In this document: positions 15,336-21,296 of the stretch, piece by piece
How positions within the stretch are numbered: position 1 is the stretch's first letter
Layout of the letters: each line of letters starts with the position of its first letter
Source of the DNA: Fidelibacterota bacterium
GTDB taxonomy: Bacteria; Fidelibacterota; Marinisomatia; SCGC-AAA003-L08; GCA-002704045
Direction: 5' to 3'
Assembly (NCBI GenBank): GCA_002704045.1
Contig: PAFF01000022.1
Span: 1-21,296 of the forward strand
Length of the DNA: 21,296 nucleotides
Position numbers and translations under genes: made by a program
The notes under the pieces: generated by a model
Told to the model about the DNA's origin: nothing
The model's input: only the letters and a program-made list of their open reading frames with translations
Database searches by the model: none

Positions 15336-15530
15336 TTAACACTTTGACACATTAACAGCTGATGGACCTCTTTGCCCTTCAAAAATATCAAATTTTACTT
15401 TGTCACCTTCCCTTATTTTTTGACCAGGTCTAATTTTAGATATACTTAAAAAATAATCCCATCCTTCATCATCTTCAACAAAACCAAAACCCTTCGAACT
15501 ATCCCATATTTTTACAATGCCAACTTTCAT
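15336..15530 (-). CDS. Cold-shock-domain protein (CspA-like)
   Basis: This single-domain, OB-fold nucleic-acid-binding protein (64 aa) carries RNP1 as KGFGFV (residues 13-18). RNP2 is unusual: DYFLSIS (25-31) instead of the common DVFVHFS, so the histidine and one aromatic usually contacting RNA are replaced by Ser and Ile. The protein ends VSKC, with a terminal cysteine. AAAGGA lies just upstream, inside the end of the preceding gene, whose stop overlaps this start as ATGA. It probably binds single-stranded RNA in the cytoplasm, but the altered RNP2 suggests changed affinity or specificity. Confidence 0.9.
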   Translation of the reverse strand: MKVGIVKIWDSSKGFGFVEDDEGWDYFLSISKIRPGQKIREGDKVKFDIFEGQRGPSAVNVSKC

Positions 15531-15892
15531 TTTTTGTCCTTTCGTAATTTTTTAGTTTTAATTTTAAATCCTACCTCTCTCTCAAATTCACTTGGAAAAT
15601 CGTAACCTTCTCTGTTTGGGTAATGTAAAATAGATTGGACATTATCCCAAGTTATTAAAACAGAGGCATCTAAGCGTTCATGTTTCTGTTCATTCTCTGG
15701 AATGGAATCACCATTTTCATCTTCAGTTTTAACAATCACTAAATCAGGATGTTCAACCCATAATCCCATTTTATCAAATCCTCTAACTTTAAAATAAGAA
15801 ATTCTTTCATTTATATTAATATCCTCAAGACTCTTTGGGTCTCTAAGAACTATACAAACAATATCTCCAATAATATGCTCAATTTGCATCAT
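15527..15892 (-). CDS. Unknown 121-aa protein, operon partner of the cold-shock gene
   Basis: I do not recognise a family. It is soluble, with no signal peptide or membrane segment. The first 55 residues look strand-rich (IGDIVCIVL, ISYFKVRGF, GLWVEHPDLVIV), followed by an acidic stretch (residues 56-72) and a second strand region (DASVLITWDNVQSILHYP). The tail is strongly basic (KTKKLRKDKK), which could contact nucleic acid. The strand pattern with a GDIV start would suit an SH3-like or OB-like barrel, but that is a guess. TGGAG at 15901-15905 lies eight bases before the ATG, a good ribosome-binding site. The stop overlaps the cold-shock gene start by 4 bp, so the two are co-translated. Confidence 0.75.
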   Translation of the reverse strand: MMQIEHIIGDIVCIVLRDPKSLEDININERISYFKVRGFDKMGLWVEHPDLVIVKTEDENGDSIPENEQKHERLDASVLITWDNVQSILHYPNREGYDFPSEFEREVGFKIKTKKLRKDKK

Positions 15893-15911
15893 AAGAATTA
15901 CTCCAATCTTT

Positions 15912-17267
15912 TTAATTTAATGAAACAACAGAATGTCTCAATTTTGAAAAATGTTTTACAATAAGTTTTTTAATCTCCCCTGGATTAATTTTACTTAATC
16001 TTTCTTCTTCTTCTGTGATCTTATAAAAGTTTACATTGTAAATAATATATTTATTAATTTTTTCCAACCAATACCTGTTATTTAGCACCAAATCATTTCT
16101 CTTTTCTATTTCACTATTAATAATCTGATTTAATTCTTTTTTTATTTTTAGGTCTTTTTTTAATCTTTTAATTAGATTAAACATTTTTTTAATATTATAG
16201 CTTCCATCATCATAATATGAAATATACGTAATCGTATAAGACTTTATGGGTTGCATTGTATGAAATCCAAATTCAATATTAAAGTCATTACCTAATTCAT
16301 TTTTCATTTTTTTGGCAAAAACTTTTACAGCAATATCTAGATTGATATATGAATCAATTTTGTTATCAATTGCTTTGTAAAAAGTAATCGTATTCTTGGT
16401 AGTGTCTTCTAATTCGTATTTAATTGATTTGTTCGCCGGTATAAATGGAAAATAATAACAACCTTTATTTATTTTTGCAAGCTGTTTTGAAATCATAGGT
16501 AGTCCACCAATATATTTACTTATGTGATTTTTAAACTCATCAATATCTATATCGCCAACAAAGATAAAAGAAAAATTTTGCGGATTTGAAAACAAATCTC
16601 TATAAGTATATAATACATCATCTAAATTTAACTGATATAACGCGTTAGTATTTATAGATTGCTTAGAATAATGATTGGAATAATTTACTCTATCAATTAA
16701 AACTTCATATTGTTTGTAAGGATTCGATTTTTCTTTAATAATTTGATTTTTCAATTTTTTTATTACTTTTTTAAATATGTCTGGATCATATACAGGTTTT
16801 GACCAATTTAAATGAAGCAATTCACAAAATATTTTAAAATTTTCTTTTGAACTTTGACCAACTGAACCATGATAATATTGGTCTATATAATTAGTGTAGT
16901 GAATTAAATTATCAGATAATTCAGTATTTAAATCAAGATAATTGTATTTTTCATAAAAAGACTGATTTATCAAATCTGGTATTATAGCTGCATTAACCAA
17001 TTCATTTTTGGACAATACAGATTTACCCCCTAATGAAAATGATTTAAAAAGAATTTCATTTGAGCTTGAATTTATTTTTTTAAAAAAAACAGTTGCTCCG
17101 TTTGACATATGAAATTCATATATATCAGAGCGAGGAAAATGTGTTTGAGATAAAATTTTACCATTTGTGATTTCATATGAAATCAATCCAGGTTTATCAT
17201 TTGAACAAAATAATATTGATATAAAAAAAACTACAAATTTGTATTTTTTTTTATATTTTTTAAACAA
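15912..17267 (-). CDS. M16-peptidase-like lipoprotein lacking the zinc motif
   Basis: This 451-aa protein resembles the C-terminal half of large M16 zinc proteases such as PqqL: NGATVFFKK followed by EILFKSFSLGGKSVLS (residues about 56-85), then a helical region with HLNWSKPVYDPDIFKK, and a second M16 module with FSFIFVGDID (about 227-236). I find no HxxEH, so this copy is likely the non-catalytic partner of an M16 pair or a structural relic; no catalytic partner is encoded in the window. The N-terminus MFKKYKKKYKFVVFFISILFC is a lipoprotein signal (lipobox Cys21). The start codon is TTG, one base after the stop of the YHYH gene; there is no nearby in-frame ATG, and the signal peptide needs this start. 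Confidence 0.7.
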   Translation of the reverse strand: MFKKYKKKYKFVVFFISILFCSNDKPGLISYEITNGKILSQTHFPRSDIYEFHMSNGATVFFKKINSSSNEILFKSFSLGGKSVLSKNELVNAAIIPDLINQSFYEKYNYLDLNTELSDNLIHYTNYIDQYYHGSVGQSSKENFKIFCELLHLNWSKPVYDPDIFKKVIKKLKNQIIKEKSNPYKQYEVLIDRVNYSNHYSKQSINTNALYQLNLDDVLYTYRDLFSNPQNFSFIFVGDIDIDEFKNHISKYIGGLPMISKQLAKINKGCYYFPFIPANKSIKYELEDTTKNTITFYKAIDNKIDSYINLDIAVKVFAKKMKNELGNDFNIEFGFHTMQPIKSYTITYISYYDDGSYNIKKMFNLIKRLKKDLKIKKELNQIINSEIEKRNDLVLNNRYWLEKINKYIIYNVNFYKITEEEERLSKINPGEIKKLIVKHFSKLRHSVVSLN

Positions 17268-17268
17268 C

Positions 17269-18540
17269 TTATTTTAAAAGGGTAATTTTTTGTATTTCAA
17301 CAAAATCATTAACTTCATATTTGATAAAATAAATACCTGATGGTTGATCATAAGCATTCCAATCAATAGAATAAAATCCAGGATAAACTTCATTATTGAT
17401 TAAAATATCAATCACATCACCTTTTAAGTTAATAATTGAAAGATTTATTATAGAAAATTGACTTACATCGTATTCAATAGATATTGTAGGATTAAAGGGG
17501 TTAGGATAAAAATTTAACAAAGAATATTTACTAGGAGTCAAATTTTCATTATAGTCTAATGATATTTCGGCATCTGGTTCTATTGGTGTATCACTTACAC
17601 TACATACATCAGTATTAGTTTGTCCAGGTAAAGTGTAAAAAGAAACTTCTGGAGTAAATTCGTGTTTTTCAAAACTATTAAAATCATTTGTATCTTCACT
17701 TAATTCATCATAACAAATATGAGTGTGATACCTATTAAAATGAATAGTCCCATTTTCATCAACAACATCATGTATATGACCATTCTGAGCATCCCAATCT
17801 GAATTATTTGGAGTTGAACCATCGAGCTCTGTACAACCCAATACAGGAACACCATCACACATTATACCATACAATTCAATATCAGCTAAACCAGGAGTTG
17901 TGTTTTGAGTTAAACCATTAAGTTCTAAAACTTCAAGTGGACCTTTTGAAGATGTATGATAATGGTATCTGGAGCCAGCCGGATGACCCGCGTATGGATC
18001 AAAAGAATAAATCTCATTTTCAATTACATCTCCAGGTGCTGCACAAGGATTAAACATGCTTACTCCATTCAATGCAGCTCCAGTGGTTCCCATTGAATAC
18101 TCTACTCCTCCATCTACTTCTCCATTAACATAAAAATTATCAATCCATGAATTAGTCTCTTGCCTTGAAACAGGATTGATAGGAATTGACACTACAAGAT
18201 CTTCACCAATTATCTGACCAGGATTTTGATAATAATTTTCACCAAGACTGTACCAAGACGTATAATTTGGATCATCTGGTGAATAATACCAACTTAGATA
18301 TGGTGGTTTTGAATTAAAATAAATGTTTACATAATCACCACTTTCAGACATATTTGCAGTAACACATTTAAAATATTTTGTAAAAAATTCAGGAACACCT
18401 GGACCAAAAGATGTATCACAAGTTTCTAAAGTGTACATTTCATTATTTAATTCATCAATATTATTTACACTATTGTCATGACAAGTTATAATAGAGGTAG
18501 CAAATAGAATTGTTATTAAGTTTATAATATTTTTTTTCAT
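17269..18540 (-). CDS. YHYH-domain lipoprotein/secreted protein with C-terminal sorting domain
   Basis: This 423-aa envelope protein carries the YHYH-family mark RYHYHT (191-196) and a second histidine cluster, DAQNGHIHDV...RYHTHICYDE (250-279), which look able to bind metal. Regularly placed cysteines (41, 59, 166, 228, 236, 276, 313) could form disulfides. The N-terminal signal ends SIITC (Cys20), a lipobox. The C-terminus (about 338-423) is a type-IX-secretion-like sorting domain starting with NFYPNPFNPTISIEYDV and ending with GIYFIKYEV...ITLLK. Having both a lipobox and a sorting domain is unusual, since sorting-domain cargo normally leaves by ordinary signal-peptide cleavage. AAAGG eight bases upstream of the ATG is a good ribosome-binding site. 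The biochemical role of YHYH proteins is not established. Confidence 0.82.
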   Translation of the reverse strand: MKKNIINLITILFATSIITCHDNSVNNIDELNNEMYTLETCDTSFGPGVPEFFTKYFKCVTANMSESGDYVNIYFNSKPPYLSWYYSPDDPNYTSWYSLGENYYQNPGQIIGEDLVVSIPINPVSRQETNSWIDNFYVNGEVDGGVEYSMGTTGAALNGVSMFNPCAAPGDVIENEIYSFDPYAGHPAGSRYHYHTSSKGPLEVLELNGLTQNTTPGLADIELYGIMCDGVPVLGCTELDGSTPNNSDWDAQNGHIHDVVDENGTIHFNRYHTHICYDELSEDTNDFNSFEKHEFTPEVSFYTLPGQTNTDVCSVSDTPIEPDAEISLDYNENLTPSKYSLLNFYPNPFNPTISIEYDVSQFSIINLSIINLKGDVIDILINNEVYPGFYSIDWNAYDQPSGIYFIKYEVNDFVEIQKITLLK

Positions 18541-18567
18541 TTTGTAAACCTTTCAAATTATATAAAT

Positions 18568-19056
18568 TTATTTTTTTTTCTTTTCTTCCGGCAATCTTTC
18601 CATAATTATATTAATATCATCTTTAATTGTACTTATATCAAGTTGAATTTCTCTTGTAGTTCTGTTTGTCTTTCTTTTAAAACTTTCAAAATTATCCGAT
18701 AAATTTTCCAGAGCATCATTAGTACGATCAATTTTTTTGACTAATTTATCTTCCATTTGTTGCATTGTAAATTTAATTTCCTCAAAAACTAAATCAATAG
18801 AATCCATTTTTTCTATATAAGTTTCATAGTGAGCTTTAAATTCGTCCTGAATATCTTGTAAATGTTTACCATGTCCTAAATATCTTAACTCTAACCGTCT
18901 TTCGAGCTCCGATACTGTATTAATATTATCAGTAATAGTTTCATCACTTTTGGTCAATAATTCCATCTTATTTAATCTTTCTTGATCAACAAATAACCAG
19001 TAGTAACTAACAGCTATAATAACAAAAAATGTTACAATCCAAATTGCTCTTTGCAT
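18568..19056 (-). CDS. Membrane-anchored coiled-coil protein (162 aa), unknown
   Basis: I do not recognise a family. One N-terminal membrane helix (residues 4-22, IWIVTFFVIIAVSYYWLFV) follows a single positive charge, and the rest is a highly charged coiled-coil from about residue 27 to 155, ending PEEKKKK. Orientation is uncertain. AAGGA about seven bases before the ATG gives a good ribosome-binding site. It directly follows the 105-aa coiled-coil gene (16-nt gap), and the two genes share an identical 18-base 3' end. A scaffold or tether pairing with the 105-aa protein is an inference from adjacency and coiled-coil content. Confidence 0.7.
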   Translation of the reverse strand: MQRAIWIVTFFVIIAVSYYWLFVDQERLNKMELLTKSDETITDNINTVSELERRLELRYLGHGKHLQDIQDEFKAHYETYIEKMDSIDLVFEEIKFTMQQMEDKLVKKIDRTNDALENLSDNFESFKRKTNRTTREIQLDISTIKDDINIIMERLPEEKKKK

Positions 19057-19072
19057 AAATTTTCCTTATTTC

Positions 19073-19390
19073 TTATTTTTTTTTCTTTTCGATTTTTTCT
19101 ATTTTTTCTTCCCAAGCAGGTTTAGAAGTTTTTTTAACTACTTCATTTGCCTGAGTATCTATAGGTTGACCTGATTTAATTTTATCAAGTAAATCTCTTC
19201 TATTTGTTTCATTAGATTTTAAATGTTCAAAAACTTGTTCCATCTCTTTATTAAAATCTGTGATAGTTGTTTCTAATCTTGAAATTAACTCTTCCATTAA
19301 TTTAGTACCGTAAGTTTCACCGATACCTTCAGTTAAGTCATCTAATTTAGATTCAAGATATTCTTTTGGATTCCCAAAATCTATTGCCAT
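19073..19390 (-). CDS. Small soluble helical/coiled-coil protein (105 aa), unknown
   Basis: This cytoplasmic-looking, mostly helical protein starts MAIDFGNPKEYLESKLDDL. It has a Gly-containing break (GIGETYGTK, residues 22-30), a long amphipathic helix (31-70) and a lysine-rich tail ending EKIEKIEKKKK. No family is recognised. It has the strongest ribosome-binding site in the window, GGAGG at 19397-19401 seven bases before the ATG, and a TATAAT box about 30 bases upstream. It therefore probably leads the transcription unit running to the VOC gene and may be well expressed. Confidence 0.72.
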   Translation of the reverse strand: MAIDFGNPKEYLESKLDDLTEGIGETYGTKLMEELISRLETTITDFNKEMEQVFEHLKSNETNRRDLLDKIKSGQPIDTQANEVVKKTSKPAWEEKIEKIEKKKK

Positions 19391-19418
19391 TAAATACCTC
19401 CATTTAATAAAGTAAAAG

Positions 19419-19424
19419 ATTATA
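19419..19424 (-). promoter_or_regulatory. Candidate promoter -10 box (TATAAT)
   Basis: A perfect TATAAT on the minus strand lies about 29 bases before the start codon at 19390, with GGAGG between. The best -35 hexamer at 17-nt spacing is weak (GTTAGT), so strength would rely on the -10 or an activator. It sits in the 89-bp gap that separates the ggt-lepB group from the coiled-coil/YHYH group. Confidence 0.4.
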
Positions 19425-19446
19425 CTTACAAAATTTGCTTAACTAA

Positions 19447-19464
19447 CTATGGTAATTACAATAG
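19447..19464. repeat. 18-bp imperfect palindrome upstream of the coiled-coil operon
   Basis: The bases CTATGGTAATTACAATAG form a dyad with one mismatched pair, centred about 45 bp upstream of the predicted transcription start. It could be an operator or activator site, or chance in AT-rich DNA. It is not followed by a T run, so it is a poor terminator for the upstream genes. Confidence 0.25.
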
Positions 19465-19479
19465 CTATTTTTATAATTT

Positions 19480-19896
19480 TTAATTTATTTCTTCTTCTTT
19501 AATGCTCATTGATTCTAATAAATCATTACCATATCTATTCAATAAAACAATAAAAATCGTAAATAAAATAGCTTGAAAAACAAGGCCACCTCCAGTAATG
19601 AGACCTATTAAAGACGCAAATAAATATATAATTTTATCTTCTATATTTTTATTTTTTGTTAAAAATAATGTTGTTCCAATACTTGCTAGTATTGAGGCAC
19701 TTGAAACCATACCTAAAATCTCATTTGGGAATTGTAAAGACATACCAAGCATTGAACTACTGAATAATGATAGCATTGATGACAAAATAATATCATTGTT
19801 TTTTTGATCTGAATTACTATTAAATCTAAATTTAACTAATGCACCTAAAAAAGTGGCAAATAATATTTTTAATATGAATGCTATAAATTCGAACAT
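19480..19896 (-). CDS. Small integral membrane protein (138 aa), weakly MgtC-like
   Basis: This protein has four or five hydrophobic segments (about residues 3-21, 37-53, 63-80, 90-104 and 106-121) and an acidic C-terminus (IKEEEIN). The N-terminal ILKILFATFLGALVKF and the GLITGGGLVFQAILFTIFIVLL stretch recall MgtC/SapB-type membrane domains, but the usual GLERE and FLGAG motifs are missing, so this is only a hint. It starts 2 nt after the lepB stop and is the last gene of the ggt-lepB unit. The function is unknown. Confidence 0.6.
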   Translation of the reverse strand: MFEFIAFILKILFATFLGALVKFRFNSNSDQKNNDIILSSMLSLFSSSMLGMSLQFPNEILGMVSSASILASIGTTLFLTKNKNIEDKIIYLFASLIGLITGGGLVFQAILFTIFIVLLNRYGNDLLESMSIKEEEIN

Positions 19897-19898
19897 TG

Positions 19899-20954
19899 CT
19901 ATAATACTAACCTAAACCTAAAAAATTTACTATTTAGATTAAATGTGTTTATTACTGAATACACAGGCTTGCCTAATATATGATAATCTGGTACAAATCC
20001 CCAAAACCTAGAGTCCCAACTATTATCTCTGTTATCACCCATGAAAAAATAATAATTATGTCTTAATCTAATTTTTTTTAAATCTGATGCAGATATATCA
20101 TTTATATATAAATTATTTAGAATATCTTTTTTATCTATATTAGAAAAAGGTATCTGCCAAGGTGTGTAAATTTTATTTGACTTATTATTATTCATCAATT
20201 TGACATAATGTTGTTCTTTTTCTTTTTTTTCTTTTTGTTTTAACTTCCTTTTATCTGAGTAAAAAAACGAAAGAACCCAATATTTAAGGAAACCATGCAT
20301 TCTACTTATTTCTGTCGGATCTATCGTAGTAAATTTTCTGTCAGCCAATCTGACTTCATTGCCATCTTGAACTAAAAGAGTAATTATTGACTGCCAATCC
20401 TTAACTTTTTCAAAATCTATTTCCATACCTTTATATGGCACAACAAAATTACTTAGATTATCCATATTACCTTTAAAATATGACCAAATGACAGATTGTA
20501 TTTGATCTTTTGGTAATTTATTTTGGTTTATGTGCTTACCTTCTTGAGGAAATTCTACAAACCTACCATTAACATAAATTTCTCTATCAACTGTACGTAT
20601 TGTATCACCAGCAATGCCTATACATCTCTTTACATATTTTTGAAAAGGATCTCTTGGAAATTCAAAAATAGTCACATCTCCATTTTTAATTTGAGTAAAT
20701 TTTGGTAATCTGTAATGTGGAGTTTTAAATCCAATTCTAGTGTATGGTAAACCTACCCACATTGGAGTACGCATTCCATAAATGAATTTGTTTCCTATGA
20801 GCATATCTCCTGTTAATATTGTATCTTCCATTGACCCTGTGGGTACAATGTAAATCTCTATCAGAGTAGCCTTAATTGTAAATGCTGCGACAACCAAAAC
20901 AAATAAGGTTTTAAGCTCTTTAAAAAAATTCTTTTTTTTATGATTATTTTTCAT
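19899..20954 (-). CDS. lepB: Signal peptidase I
   Basis: This inner-membrane serine/lysine-dyad protease (351 aa) removes signal peptides of exported proteins. A basic N-terminus precedes one membrane helix (about residues 15-34). Box B is IVPTGSMEDTI with nucleophile Ser41, box D is KYVKRCIGIAGD with base Lys109, and box E is MGDNRDNSWDSRFWG (305-319). Residues about 145-300 form a long insertion between boxes D and E, including VVPYKGMEIDF (171-181), which resembles the insertion seen in Bacteroidota enzymes, and a very basic stretch (KRKLKQKEKKEKE). The start ATG directly follows the ggt stop. Many genes in this window encode probable clients. Confidence 0.96.
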   Translation of the reverse strand: MKNNHKKKNFFKELKTLFVLVVAAFTIKATLIEIYIVPTGSMEDTILTGDMLIGNKFIYGMRTPMWVGLPYTRIGFKTPHYRLPKFTQIKNGDVTIFEFPRDPFQKYVKRCIGIAGDTIRTVDREIYVNGRFVEFPQEGKHINQNKLPKDQIQSVIWSYFKGNMDNLSNFVVPYKGMEIDFEKVKDWQSIITLLVQDGNEVRLADRKFTTIDPTEISRMHGFLKYWVLSFFYSDKRKLKQKEKKEKEQHYVKLMNNNKSNKIYTPWQIPFSNIDKKDILNNLYINDISASDLKKIRLRHNYYFFMGDNRDNSWDSRFWGFVPDYHILGKPVYSVINTFNLNSKFFRFRLVL

Positions 20955-21296
20955 TTAATAAGCTTTAGCAGTTGCTCGCCTTCTACTATCTCCACTTGAA
21001 TAATAAATTCCATTTTTATTATCAAATAAAATACAATTGGCTTCACCTATTGATTGTCTTTTTCTAATACTATAACCAATATCTGTGAGATGTCTTCGTT
21101 GTTTATCTAAAATACTATTGGGTTCAGCATATATAGCATCTGGCAACCATTGATGATGAATTCTTTTTGACTCAACAGCTTCTTCAATGGTCATACCAAA
21201 ATCAATAACATTCATTGCAACTTGTGCTACAGTAGTTATAATTGTTGAACCACCAGGAGAACCTAAAACAAGAAATAATTTTTTATTTTTATCAAG
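20955..21296 (-). CDS. ggt: Gamma-glutamyltransferase, C-terminal part (edge-truncated)
   Basis: The frame is open to the right edge, so the gene continues beyond the window; the internal ATG at 21215 is not its start. The 113 visible residues are the end of the small (catalytic) subunit: LGSPGGSTI, the conserved glycine loop that helps bind the glutamyl substrate, then VAMNVIDFGMTIEEAV and HHQWLPD, ending SSGDSRRRATAKAY. The N-terminal nucleophile threonine and autoprocessing site are outside. The family transfers or hydrolyses the gamma-glutamyl group of glutathione in the periplasm. It is followed without a gap by lepB. Confidence 0.93.
   Translation of the reverse strand, partial: LDKNKKLFLVLGSPGGSTIITTVAQVAMNVIDFGMTIEEAVESKRIHHQWLPDAIYAEPNSILDKQRRHLTDIGYSIRKRQSIGEANCILFDNKNGIYYSSGDSRRRATAKAY

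Noticed and set aside
21131..21215. ATG at 21215 as the start of a short 86-aa gene
   Set aside because: The frame stays open to the window edge and encodes the conserved GSPGGSTI loop of gamma-glutamyltransferase, so it is an internal methionine.

Overview
The DNA is AT-rich and densely packed. Three features point to a marine member of the Candidatus Marinimicrobia (SAR406) / Fibrobacterota-Chlorobi-Bacteroidota neighbourhood, with Marinimicrobia the best guess: a secreted protein ending in a type-IX-secretion-like sorting domain (motif YPNPFNP), a secreted esterase ending in a dockerin-type repeat, and a YHYH-family protein. This placement rests on protein style only, because no rRNA or marker tree is available.

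Layout. (1) 1-995: the possible start of a divergent gene at the left edge, then a plus-strand short-chain dehydrogenase closely resembling mitochondrial 2,4-dienoyl-CoA reductase. (2) 999-11694: a tightly overlapping minus-strand operon. In transcription order it holds polA, an ABC ATPase, its permease, a BadF-type amino-sugar kinase, alanine racemase, a lipoprotein fusing NagZ (GH3) to a class-C beta-lactamase-fold domain, and a sodium:solute symporter. The last four fit together as a muropeptide salvage pathway. (3) 11763-11847: tRNA-Ser(GGA). (4) 12115-13817: minus-strand esterase-dockerin, a 34-aa membrane peptide, the ribosome-assembly protein YhbY, and a 53-aa membrane protein. Both small proteins are easily missed. 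(5) 13870-14904: a plus-strand outer-membrane barrel-like gene. (6) 14922-21296: minus-strand genes in probably two transcription units. The first is gamma-glutamyltransferase (partial), signal peptidase I and a small membrane protein. The second is two coiled-coil proteins, a YHYH/sorting-domain lipoprotein, an M16-like lipoprotein without zinc ligands, an unknown 121-aa protein, a cold-shock-domain protein and a VOC-fold protein.

The most exciting item is the barrel gene. The open frame without internal stops begins at 13957 and has neither a signal peptide nor a ribosome-binding site. Read in the same frame from an ATG at 13870, which has a well-placed AAGG, it gains a signal peptide and then meets two TGA codons spaced as U-x-x-U. 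Immediately downstream, in an unusually GC-rich patch, is a 4-bp hairpin with a GGUC loop starting 18 nt after the second TGA. This closely matches the geometry and loop of the E. coli fdhF SECIS element. I propose an exported selenoprotein with a double-selenocysteine UxxU motif at the start of an outer-membrane barrel. The selA/selB/selC/selD genes are not in this window, so this remains a sequence-based prediction.
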